Positions 48,501-60,709 of a stretch of 64,000 nucleotides of DNA are shown here, one piece after another (positions within the stretch are counted from its first letter, which is position 1; every line of letters starts with the position of its first letter). The notes beneath the pieces are model-generated. The model had not been told where the DNA came from. It did not search any database and saw only the letters and a program-made list of their open reading frames with translations. This stretch comes from Tetrahymena thermophila SB210 (taxonomy: Eukaryota; Ciliophora; Oligohymenophorea; Hymenostomatida; Tetrahymenidae). A program made the position numbers and the translations under genes. The stretch spans positions 1-64,000 of the forward strand of contig NW_002476228.1 of NCBI RefSeq assembly GCF_000189635.1, in the 5' to 3' direction.

Positions 48501-49902
48501 TATTAGATTTTAATCCAGATGAAACAGGTGAAGAGACAGTTTTAGAAGTTATCGAAAACTTAAAAAAATATTATGCTAAGGAAGACATGAAATGGAAAAC
48601 TTAAGTTTTGTCTGAGAAAATAATTTGTGAAGATATAAATGAGTATTTTAACGATTAGGGCTAAAGTCCTGGGGTGGTATATGATGCAAATAGTGCGATT
48701 TTAAATAGTGAGAATATAGTTAGATAAATCTCTCTATAGTAATCTTCGTAATAGTAAGAGAGCAATTTGTAATAGGCACCTTTCAGTCGTAAAAAGAAAA
48801 AGACATTATCTTTCATAGTACCAGATGATTTAAATTCAGATTCAAACTAATCAAATTAATAACTAAATGGACTTAATTCACCTTTTAAAAGAAAGAGATT
48901 TAAAGAAAGTAAAGATAATGGAAGCAGTTCTGAAAATCTTAACAACTTTTCATTATAAAATAATAACTTACCTTAGTAAACTAGTAACGAAGCAAAAGAG
49001 ATTACTTAAGTTACTAGTAATTTTAACCCTAATGTAGAAAAGCCTATAACTATAGGAGGGTTTTTAAAATAAAAAAGCTATATGTAATTTAAAACAACTT
49101 CAAGTAGACCTTAAGAAGATTCGCTTGTCGGAAACAACTCAGATTTAATATCAAATCATAATTAGGCTTAAACAAATTTACTTAAATCTACAAAAATGAT
49201 AAAAAGAAGAAATAACATTATAGGAGGAGTAGATGATGAAGCCATTAAAAAGAATTCCTTTTGCGATATTATAGATTTTGATCGATACATGATATTTGAA
49301 ATATATTTTGTAGAAGGAAACATAAATAAAGTTCTCGAACACTATAATAATTATTATATACACCTCAAGAAAGAAGAAAATGATCTTATTGCTAAAAAGA
49401 GGAACCACTTAAAAAGAATGGTAACGAAAAGAAAATTAACTAAGTCAGAAAGGTCAATGAATATTTTAAAAAATAAAATAATACAAAAACGGTCTTAGAA
49501 TGGAAAGCGTAAATAAATAAACAATGAAATTTATTTTACTTTTTAGAAAATAATTAATTATAAAAAATTCATTAATTTTAAAAATTATTATTTATAGATG
49601 GTACATATTATACATAAAACATTGAGTCACCGACTTGCAATTTTTCAGTAAAGTCTGGAAAAACACTTTAATTATTTAGAGTGGGAGGAGGAGGAACAGA
49701 TGCTATAGGAATAGATTCATCTGCTAAAAATTAAAATAATCTAAATTAAGGCATTTCATTTAATGATTATTTAAAAAAGAATGAAATCAGCAAATCAGCA
49801 AATATAATATTTTCATAAAGCGGAGCATAAATAGATAGTTCAGATAAGTAATCTGACAAGCCTCCTAATTTTAAATAGTCAGTTCTATCCTTAAAGAATT
49901 GA
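45598..49902 (+). CDS. Cyclic-nucleotide-gated-type K+ channel with zinc knuckle
   Basis: Voltage/cyclic-nucleotide-gated K+ channel (CNG/HCN/EAG superfamily), about 1307 aa. A hydrophilic, acidic N-terminus (about 370 residues) precedes six membrane segments from about residue 377. The selectivity filter reads TVGYGD (47308-47325), so it should be K+-selective. After S6 comes a C-linker (ELASEMYIKILNDQ) and a cyclic nucleotide-binding domain (about residues 680-800; FQERDYLDRLYFLIKGQVEL, SKGRLLGQAAFF). Next is a perfect CCHC zinc knuckle (48220-48264), then a long polar tail. Introns 48273-48351 and 49509-49597 are well supported; the one in the C-linker (modelled as 47537-47749) is uncertain because the obvious donor after YLKQ is out of phase with the acceptor. 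S4 shows few basic residues, so voltage sensing may be weak. Confidence 0.9.
47308..47325 (+). other. K+ selectivity filter TVGYGD
   Basis: Codons ACA GTC GGC TAT GGT GAT encode the canonical potassium-channel filter, preceded by the pore helix LYWAVVTMI. Confidence 0.97.
48220..48264 (+). other. CCHC zinc knuckle in the channel tail
   Basis: Encodes CHLCGSFNHSFQSCH, a Cys-x2-Cys-x4-His-x4-Cys knuckle, directly after the cyclic nucleotide-binding domain. Such knuckles bind nucleic acid or protein in other families. Confidence 0.9.
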
Positions 49903-50431
49903 CAAAGGATAATTTTGATCAAGCATAATTAATTAATTAATAATTTTTAAAAGAAAACTGTTTTATTTATTTGATAAAAAAAATATTTAAATTAATTTAT
50001 TGATTTATTTTTTGTTTGTTTATTATAATTTATTTATTTATTTATTTATTTATTTATTTTAGCAGGTTACTTTTGTAAAAAAAGATATATTAATTAATAT
50101 CTATAAAAATAATAAGATTACAGAAAATGCTAATATAGTTTTAGCTTTTATTTTTAGTGTAATAAAATACAGAATAAAAAATATTTACTTGATTATATTT
50201 AATGTATAAAAGAGTAAGCTACTTAAAAATGGAAATAGACGTATTTTACTTATGATAGCAAGTAAGTAAAGCCAAAAGTTATACTTAGCTTATATTACTA
50301 AGGTAAATTTGATATGAAAAAAAAATTTCTGAATGGTTAAGCATCAAAATTATAAATCTTAATTAAAATCTCTCTAAATTAAGAAATAAAGAAATAAAGA
50401 ACAAATAAGCTTTTTTTCTAAATATTCGATT
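49903..50431. other. Intergenic spacer with TTTA repeat
   Basis: AT-rich spacer between the channel gene and the next same-strand gene. Holds a TTTA microsatellite at about 50029-50060. Confidence 0.6.
50029..50060. repeat. TTTA tetranucleotide run
   Basis: About eight tandem TTTA units. Confidence 0.9.
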
Positions 50432-53400
50432 ATGAATTTTATCAAATCAGCTTCATCAACACCTCAGGAGTAAAAATTAGAGAAGCTTTAAGCCTAAAAA
50501 TTTATATCTATTCTTGAATAAAAGTAAATTAGGTACCTAAATATTAATGAGAATAAATATCTTATTTAGTTTCTCTCTAATAGTCCTCTCATTAAGGATA
50601 TACCAAGCAAGCATGATATTATTAAGTTTCTAATTTCAAAAGGTAAATACATAAAACTTGATTAAGGTTAGACATTTCTAAATGCAAGCACTAACGCATG
50701 TTAAAATATGGTTACTTTGATAATAGCTGGCTGTCTTGAAAATAAAAATATAAAAACATAAAGAAATAACGAAAATGCTAATGTTTAATCTGTACTTACA
50801 AATAAACAAAATTAGCAAATGAATTTTTCATCTGTCTATCAATTAATATAATCTACAGAAAGTAGTCTTTAATGCGATAATGAGATATCTGATATGATTC
50901 CTTTCATTCAAAATTTTAAAAAACAACAATTCAAAAATAACTTTATGAAATGCTAATAAAATAAACCATTTATATTTAGTTTAGATAAACCGTTCATTTA
51001 TAATGATAAATTAAGTGATTAAGTTAAAGAAGATAACCCTATAATTGCTTCAAAAGTTAGTTTTCTTTTGTAAATTGAATTGTTAGAGTTTTTAGCTTTA
51101 TTTGAGTAGTTTTTATCACAAATAGTAATAATAACAAATCTAATGAGGAAAATAAAAATAAGTAATCAACTTAGCTCTACTTTAGCACCTAAGTTTAAAT
51201 AATAAATTTACTATAATAAATAGAATATTGATTTAGAGAATTATATTCTAATAATTAAGCATGGATAACTAGTGCTATATAATGAAGGGTTAATTGTAAA
51301 AACTTATTCTGAATAGTAAATTATCAATTTATATATTTAATAGCATAAGAAAGATTATGATTCATACTCTATATCTAGCCCTCTTGTTGTTTATTCATTA
51401 AACAAAAAATATTTTGAATATTACAACAAACTTAATATTTCTTAAAGCCCAAATAAATATGAAAAGAAATGTAGCTCCTCGTTAAGCAATAGCATGATAA
51501 TTTAAGATTCCAAATAAACTTAATAAATAAATAGTCCTTTCAACCTTAAATATTCAACTACATGCTAATTTAACTAAAAAAATGTCTAATAGAGTGACTA
51601 AATATAAAATAACAAAAATTAAAAAATTTAAATGAAGAGAAATTCTCTGATATTAGAATCTTCTTCGAGTTACTTATATCCAACAATGTAAGAAAATAAT
51701 AGCTTCATTATTCATAAAAAAAAAATAAATAGTAATAGTAAAAAAAGATATAATTTAAGTAACTCTAAAATAAGATCAAGCTTAGGTGACTTAAGTGATG
51801 ATAATATAAACCCAAAGGACAAAAATATTATCAATTAACTTATTAATGACGAAAGGTAGCATAATTAGAATTTGAGTATTATTTAATAAAATACTAATTA
51901 TCGATTTGCAGAGCCTAAATTGACCAATTTTAAAAAATTACTTAATGCTAATATTACAAAATGCTATAACTTTATCAATAATAATAAGAAGTAGAATTAT
52001 TGTGTAAAGGATACGTTTGTGCAGGAAAAGCTTAGCAAAACTCCTAGAAACAACGATTAACTAATTATAGATAACTCTATTAATGAAAACTCAACATAAA
52101 ACTATTTAAAACAATCTATTTTCGAATAAAATTAAAGCCTTTGTAAGGAAGCTCCTTAACATGACTTAATTTTTAAAAATAATTAAGGAAACTTTAGCTT
52201 TTATGATTATTCTTCAAATTTAGAACCTACAAAACTCGGATCTCAAACTGAAAGAGGAATATTAGATACAGATAATTATTAAAAATAGTAATAACAAAAA
52301 ATAGTAACAGTTGCTTCTTTTAAATCAAAAAATAGATCAAAATACTCTTCATAGAAAAAGGAAAATAAAAAATTAGAAGATGTTTTTATAAATAGAAATA
52401 ATGATAATGATTCCTATAATTTTATTTTAAATGAACAAAAAAGAAGCTAGACGACTATGTAAAGATAATTTAAAAAATAAAAACTAGATAATAATAAAGC
52501 AAAGGATACTTATTTTGTGGACTAAGAGTTTCAATATAAAAGCTTATTTGATTCAACTAAGGACACTAAAAGAAAATCAGATAGCTTATATGATACTTAT
52601 TGTACAGAATACATTGATTGCTAGAGTGAAACAGATGACATAACCCTCAAGCAAAAATATGATTTGGAAAATTTCAAGAGCCAATACGAAAATAATATAA
52701 AGTAAAATAATTAATGTAAAATATTTGATCAAAGATAGCTGAAATCTAAAATGAAAATAAACTAGTACCATGAAATTCATTAATAAATATAATGGGATCA
52801 TCTAAAATCTAAATATATAAAAGAAATAATTAACTAAAAATAATTAGATGATTAAGATAATACAAATTAAGGGGTCAATTCGAATACAAAAAATGAATAG
52901 AAATAATTTGAATTAAATGTTTTATAATTTGTTTATTAAAATCAATAGGAGTTATCACCTATCTAAAATAGTAATTCATTTCAATTTAGTGAATAATAAA
53001 TAAATGAAGAAAGAATTTTTTCTTCAGACTGCTTAGATACAAGATAGAAAAAATAGATGCACACAGTTTATTTAAATAGTTCATATATTGACCACAATAA
53101 AAAATAAATTTCAAATAGTCAGTAAGAAAACTAATAAAAATAGATAATTAAAAATTAAAGAAACAATGACTTTAACATTCAAAGCAAAACGAATTCAAAT
53201 GGGTTTGCTAAATCCTAAAATATAAATGATAAATTAGGAATAATTGTTTAAAACTAATCCTAAGCAAATGTGTAAAAACATTTTAACATTTTAAATAAAT
53301 TATTAGTAAGAAATTTAGATAATGCTAAAAGTACTTTAAAATATGCTAAAAAACGAAACTTATCATAGAATAATAACAATGATTTTTCCTAACAAAAGTA

Positions 53401-53470
53401 CAATGATGAAATCACTAAAATAAATTAGTTATTTAACTAAACATAATTTGATTTTAGATAAAATTATTGA
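50432..53470 (+). CDS. Large Q/N-rich protein with degenerate CNBD-like segments
   Basis: One uninterrupted frame of 1012 aa ending in TGA, with over 100 TAA/TAG codons read as Gln. Residues about 55-95 (IIKFLISKGKYIKLDQGQTF then MVTLIIAGCLE) resemble the first half of a cyclic nucleotide-binding domain, and residues about 268-290 (YILIIKHGQLVLYNEGLIVK) resemble the strand-turn-strand of a second. The phosphate-binding cassette (GExAxxxxxPRxA) is not visible, so ligand binding is doubtful. The remaining 700 residues are low complexity, rich in Asn, Gln, Ser and Lys with no membrane segment. It follows the K+ channel gene on the same strand. A soluble scaffold or regulatory role is conceivable but only inferred. 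Confidence 0.75.
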
Positions 53471-54429
53471 AATTATAAATTTGGAATTTTAACTTATTTA
53501 TTATTTAACAATTTTTAATAAATATTATCTCAAAAATGTTTTAATTTTCGCTTTTTATTCATAATTTACTTTAAAATAAAAGCTAAATATTTATTATAAT
53601 TAACAAAAACTACTATTTATTTAATTTATCTTCTGATGTAAAATATCTCTTACATTATTTTAAAAAAAATAAATATCAACAAATCTTGTTTAGAATTTAT
53701 GTTATGTTTATGTTTCTCTAATATAACATAAAAAAATTAAAGATTTAATTTGCAAAAAGAAATTTTATTATCAAATTTATAATTTTTTAGTTTACAAAAC
53801 ATTGGGAGGATATAAGCTAAAAAAGCACAATATTTGTTAATTAATTAATTTCAGAATTAAAAAATTTATAAATTCATAAATGTTATGAATACTAAATTAG
53901 ATACAGATTTTCAAAAATACTTTAGGATATTTGTGATATTTAAAATTTGATTTTATAAATGATAGTAAAATACTCAAATATAATAATCTAGTGTATGCTT
54001 TCAGATTCTAATAGTTTATAACTTGATGATTTCTATGTTTATTTTTTTAAATTTAAAGATCATTTTATCAAAGTTTAATTTTGAAAGGTAAATAAGTGCT
54101 ATTACTCACTCTTATCCTTTGAATTAAGAATGAAGCTGAAGATATGATAACCATAAAATTTAAATATTTAACTTACAAGTGAATCATGATAAGAAATAGC
54201 TTTTTACCAAGACTAATAGAGGTGGTTGACATTCATCCAAAAAAGTAAGATTTAAAGCTATTTATGTGAAAGCACTATCTATAATATTTTAGTCTATATC
54301 TTTCTAATTATTTCCTATGATTTTTATTACTGAAGCTTGCTTTCTTAAATTATAATACTAAATATTTAAAAAAAATAATTGAAAATAATTAGTTGATAAC
54401 AAAGAGAAAAAAAGATAATTAAAAAACTT
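53471..54429. other. Intergenic spacer
   Basis: About 960 bases of AT-rich DNA. A slightly less AT-rich patch around 54180-54260 carries no convincing frame. Confidence 0.5.
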
Positions 54430-57400
54430 ATGCAGAAATTTAAAAGTTAAATAAAAGGATTTTACATTTACTAGCTGTAAAAGTTGTTTTACGTTGAAAA
54501 AAGAGGCTTAGTTCCCTCAATACTTATATCTATTAAGTATATAGAGATATTATTCATCACATTTTTGAACTCTAGTTTCTAAATTATCCCTCTTTAAGGA
54601 GATAAAGATTTCAAAAAAAGGTTTTAAGAATTATTTCAATCACTTAATGAAGTTCCTATAGATTTATTCGTGTTCACTACAAGTTTTCTTCTCCTTATAT
54701 AACTGCTTTATGGGTTCTGCAAATCTATAAATTAGTTGAATTAAACAAAAAATGGAAGATACTTATTAAAAAGATCTGATAGATAGAAATCAATAAACTT
54801 TTTAATCAACTTTTACTTAGAATTATGCAAAAAGATAATTTTGGTATATGAAATAATTATATATATCCCCTTCTTGCAGTATTATATTTCCTGTAATCAA
54901 GATGATACTAGAGTTTTCAAATATATAAACCTGGTTCTAATAACCTTCATAAGTAATTAATTAATTATTAATAATAACTATATTAAAATATATTCTTTTT
55001 ATATTTAAAGATTTGCTTATTAGCGATTGCGATTACAATTACACAACATACTATTAGCATGATTTTTATGGAAAACCTTATCATATTAGTTAGCCAATAT
55101 TCAGCTTAGTTTTTATAGTTAATATAGTTTTGCAATGCTAATTTTAGAGTATGAGCTTCATCTTAGGATTGATCTATTTATTGGCTGATGGGTTTTTTTA
55201 TGTCAAAAAGAGAAAATACTTTAATAAGCAGGTGGATAAATTTTATTCTTTAATTTTGATCAATAGCATTTGCATGCAATTTGTTAGTGCATTATATCCT
55301 AATTTTTAAAACTATTAAAATATGTTTATTCTTGCTATTTTATTGATGATTCCAATCAATTTTTAAATTTGTAAATGTTATTTTGATTATTTAGAGAAGT
55401 AATTGCAATCAAATATTGGTAAAATTGTGGGTAATTAAAAAATTAATTGGAAGGAAATAGATAGCATCATGAGATTCGATCTATTTGAAAATTATGACAG
55501 CAAATTATTGAACTTTTAATAAATTTAAGTTTTATCTCTCTTGAACTAAAAGAAATAATAGGAGTTATTTTAAGAGGAGGGTGAAAAAGAAAATATCTTT
55601 TCAAATGATTAAGCTAGGTTATAATAAGATTGCATGTCAAAATAGAGCTTAGAGGATTCATAAGATATTTTAAAATCAGATGCTTTCTTAAAGCAGTAGT
55701 TCTACCAAATAATCCTCCTATACTACTTAAGAAGTTAAAAAGACTCACAATCCTAATTCTACTTTTCTTATTTTACTTTTTTGATCTAAAAGAATAAAAA
55801 TCTAATTCTTTATATGATTTAGAATGAGAATATTCTAAAGAATAATAAATACTCTCTTAAAGAAAATTAAATTTTCAATAGCATTAACAAATTCTTTTAA
55901 AAAGAAAAATATATTGTTGAAAGAAAATTAGCATCAAATAGTCCTTTTTCAGAAACTTTTATTGACATAATTATTTATGAAGAACAGGTTGATAGTCTGA
56001 AAGATTTAATTACTAAAGTGATGAAATAGAAGATAATGTTGATTGAAATCCTGTAAAAAAAGAAAATTGAAGTGAAAAATTTAATTATTTCGTTTGAGAA
56101 TTACTTGGATAATATTTATTCTATTCGAAAGTAACTCTAAAGCCTGTACAAAATTAACAATACAAATAAACAATTAATTGAATTGCAAAAGATTTATCTA
56201 ACTTACTTATCATTTTCTCCTAAAGATATACACCAAACCAAGGTCAATGATTTAAATAGGTATCTTCACTCAAAGAATTAAGAGTAAAATGGATGTATTA
56301 TCTTTGCTCATTAGATAAAAAATGAATGGGTTATAAAAAAGACTTCATCGATTTTACAAAATATATTTTAATATAAAGAATACGATCTTATTGGATAGAA
56401 TGTAACTATATTAATGCCTTCTGTATTTAGAACTTCTCACAATAAATATATTGAGGATTTTTTAGATATGAATACTGAGGATGTAGATATAATGAAACAT
56501 CAAAACTAGGTATTATTTGGGATTAAATAATCTGGTTTTGTATTCCCAATAATGCTTGAAGTCAGAGTCAATTAGTATGTCGAATAAGGATTTACTTCTT
56601 TTGGGCTAGCAGCGAACATTTTCTTAGCAGATGCTAGCATTCAATATATTTTATTCAATTCAATAACCTTGAACATAATTGGAATAACAGAAAAACTATC
56701 TAGTTAGCTATTTAAAAATATAAAAGGAATTGAATAATATAAAATAAATTAATTTTTTCCCTTTATAAAGTAAGAAAATAAATTTAAAACTTGCATTGAA
56801 GATAATGAAACAAAAAATGATAATTAAAATTAAATATAAACTAGCGTGTTAAATAAAATTCATTACAACTTTGATAGCCATACTGAATTTTATAATAATT
56901 AAAGATAATATTTGGCCATCTTTAAAAAAGCACAGTATTCAGATTTTGATTCTTAAAGACAACAAGATTAAACTAATAAAATAAAATATTAATATTTTTT
57001 AATTAACTTGTTAGTATTTAAAACTAAGCATAAATACAATAAAAATGTTGATATCATTTAAATTAATTAAATCACTAAGCTTTCTGTAAAGAAGAATTCA
57101 AATTAAATACTTACTTTTATTGTTGAGAATCACAGTTTTTATGAAAATACATTTGGTAAATCAAAATTAGATGAGATTGTAAGCCAATTATATCAAAACT
57201 GTCAAGCACTTTAATTGGATTAGAGTCTTTGGTTAGATTCTTGTTCGTCAAGGACTATTATTCCCTTTGATACTCCTAAATAAAATGCACGTAGAGACTC
57301 TCCTTTTATTTCATCAATTGAAAACTCTAAAATAAAATTTATAAATTCATTATAACTAGATAACGCTTAGGATTACTAAAAAAAAGAAAGCTTGATAAAA

Positions 57401-59980
57401 CTTGGTGACGAAGACTTAAACTCCTACTTTAGCCAAGAAAGGCTAATAAAAAACATTACTTAGAGGGGATAAACTGAGTTTTATAATACTCATAGGCTTA
57501 CTGCAACTACCTAAATAACTAACGCAAATGATGAAAAATAATGTGAGCTTTATCCAAAAAGCATTTTTTCAGCAGAAGCCATATCTTCTTCTAAAAATGC
57601 CATCCCTGCCATAGAAAAATAAATGCAGATGATGATGATGTAAAGTAGTCTTGAAATAAAATACAACTAAGGAAATTCTTCTCATGGTTTATTTCAAGAT
57701 ATTACAAAAAGGAGATAATCAGAATCGAAAGATATGAAATATATTACTAAAAGTTAAAATAACTTATTTCAAAAATCTTAAAATCAACAAAAGTTTTTTT
57801 AAATCAACGAAATAGAGCACTTAAATTTAGAAGCAGCAACTGAAAACTAAGATTTAAATAAAAATTCCACCCACAAAATCTTTATGAAATTGAGCAAAAA
57901 GTAATTAACTTTATAAAAGAAAGAAGAAGAGTATAGCAAATAAATATTGAAATCAGAGTAAAAATAAGTAATTAACTATTTAAATTAGATGCAACAAAAT
58001 TCAAAATTTACAATTTTTATCAGATTTTTTGGATCTATTCTATTTTTAATCATTTTTTCAATATCTCTTTTCTAATATTTAAACACGATATATTATTTAA
58101 ATTAAAACCAAATTGATTGGTAATATATGAGTTTCGCATTTGAATATTCAGAAAACAGCTTTCAAATTGTTGATTATGTTGAAGTTAATGATTTCATCAA
58201 TGAAGTAAATAATAGCTAACCTTCAAATTGGGATTTAAAAGATAGCAAACATGCACAAGATTTCATAAATACTAAAAAATCTAAACTAACATCCTCAGTT
58301 GATAAAATGTTATAATTATTAGCTAATTAAGGAAATAAGATTCAATAATTTAAAACTTTTGAAGATTAATCAATAAACATGCTGTATACAAATGCGTTTT
58401 TAATATATTCATAAACACTTGACAAATATGATATTATCCAAAAATAGTTTTCAACTTCTTTATATTATGCATTAATTTACTCCTAGCTTGGAGTTTTTTA
58501 ATTTGGCATATAAAATTTAAATTATGAAACTGAATACTAATTTATCCAAAATTAACTTCAAATTGATAGTAATATTTCTTAAATAGAGGAGAATAATAAT
58601 TAAAATTAGTAATAATAATCCTAAAATTACAATACACAGTTACTAACAATATTAATATTGATACTAATATGCTCATTTATAGGTATTTTGTGCTTACTGC
58701 CTATGAATATATATGTCCAAAATTTTAAATAGTAATTATTATAGCTTTTTGGAACTTTCCCTGTTAATTAATTAGAAAGTTTTAAATAAAATCTAATTAA
58801 TGGAATATATAATAATAAAATTCTATTTGTTTCACAAAGAAATAAAAGAGTTTCAATTGATAGTGACTAAAAAGAAATTTACACAATATAGCATACAAAC
58901 CCAAGCAAGGTAAATGAAAAGGCAAGGAACTCAGTTAGAATATACTCTCAATTACCAAGATGGAATTATTAGCTATTATTAAAGCTAATAGCTTTGTTAA
59001 TTTGGATTACATTAATTCCTATTATTAGCTTTTACAATAGTTCAAGCTTCTTTGAATATTAAAGCTAAAAATATGAAATAAGATGTAAAAAATTTTATCT
59101 TATCTTTAAAACAAACAATTAAATTTATTTTATATTTAATAATAGACCGAATTCATGTGATAAAAAAAAGTATCCTTCAACTCCAAGCTCTGAATACTTT
59201 AGGTTTGACTCATTTTATTTTTAAAAGTCAAAAAATTTATGATATAAGTTAATTTGAAGATTAAATTCAATTAATTTATAGCTAAGGATCTTAAACAAAA
59301 TAATAAATTTAATATCTGATAAGCTCTTCACAATCGAATACTTTGTATAATAATTTATTTATTTATTTTTTTATTTTTTAAATTTAAAATATTATTTAAA
59401 AAATAGTTTAAAATAAGATCAAAACTCTCAATTTTTCTAGTCTATTTTATAGGATGATATTTATAGGGCACTGATTTAAAACCCTCAATATAACAATTAA
59501 AATAATTCGACAGAAATTGAAGATTTATGTTTAGAAATTTAAGATACATATTTATCAAAAGGACTAGTTTCAGGCTTTTAAATATTTTTCTCGCTGTAAG
59601 AATAAATTAATAATTTCCTTTTTTAAAATGATCAATCAAAAAGCGAGTTACTTTTACTTAACCTTTAAAGAGACTTAAATCTTAAAAACTCATTCTTTCT
59701 TTCTGAGTGTCTTACCATTTCTACAAACGCCTTGGACTAGTTTATTTTAATGAACTATTAAAATAATTTTGAACTGATTATTTAGTTGCAAAAAATTCTT
59801 ATAGTCCTTCAAATAATTTTTTTGATTTCGTCAATAATATTTACTTAATTTTACTTAATTTAGGATATAACATCTGAAATGAAAAAAACTATGAGTTATT
59901 TTTAAATATTTGATATTGATACATTAATCAAAAATTCTTACATTTTATCTTTTTTGAAAAAATACAAAGGGAGACTTTGA
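54430..59980 (+). CDS. Multi-pass membrane protein with PAS domain, paralog 1
   Basis: Very large putative sensor protein (roughly 1700 aa). The N-terminal third has several membrane segments (SIKYIEILFITFLNSSF, FTTSFLLLIQLLYGF, FSLVFIVNIVLQ) broken by an intron at 54953-55010 just before the motif SDCDYNY. A helical cytosolic linker leads to a PAS domain at about 56300-56470 (VIKKTSSILQNIFQYKEYDL, GQNVTILMPSVFRTSHNKYI). A long polar region follows, then two membrane segments flanking an extracellular-like domain (IRFFGSILFLIIFSISLF about 58020-58075 and LLTILILILICSFIGILCLL about 58635-58695), another at about 58980, and a last exon from about 59450 ending KYKGRL at TGA. Splicing at 59080-59450 is uncertain. 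This matches a large ciliate family of PAS-containing transmembrane proteins of unknown ligand. Confidence 0.75.
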
Positions 59981-60709
59981 TTATCTATGAATTAATAAAT
60001 TAATTAATTAATTAATTAATTAATTATTTTGTAGTAATCGATAAAATTACTACTTGTTGTAACCTTTATAAATGATATTAAAAACAGTGTAACAATGTAT
60101 TATTTCTGCATGTTGGTAATAATTTCACTGAATACAAAATGCTATTTTTTAAATTTTCTTTAGATTTCGCTAATTAAACATAAAAATTTTAATTTATAAT
60201 CAAATATAAATCGATTATTTCTGAAAATCAAAACTTTATTTGACTGTAAATAATTTGTTAACTTCTAAAGTATGAGTAAGCAAGCATAACAAACAAGTGT
60301 TAATCAAAATTTGTAGAAAAATTTTTACCTGTAAAAAGAAATATGTTAACATTTTAACAATGAATTTTGTAAATAAAATATTTTACTTTGTTTTCTAAAT
60401 AACTCAAATAATTATGATATGCTGTATGTAAAAAATATTCTACAAGTTTAAAAAGCTAATTGCTCCATTTTATTACATTTTAAGCGAGAAAAATGAGATT
60501 TCTTATTTTTTATCAGATGAATCCGCTAAATTCCAGCCTCGTGAACCTTATTAAAAATTTAATTACTCAATTTTTCAAGCAAAAACTCTACTAATAAAAA
60601 TCATAAGATTTATAAATTATAACTCATAAGATTTATAATAACTCATTAGATTTATAAATAATAACTCAAAATTAATTAATTAATTTATCATAAAAAAAGA
60701 AAAATAAAA
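59981..60709. other. Spacer between the PAS paralogs
   Basis: AT-rich, with an AATT run at about 60001-60026 and a short repeated unit ATAACTCATAAGATTTAT (about 60610-60670, three imperfect copies). No gene seen. Confidence 0.6.
60001..60026. repeat. TAAT tetranucleotide run
   Basis: About six tandem TAAT units. Confidence 0.85.
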
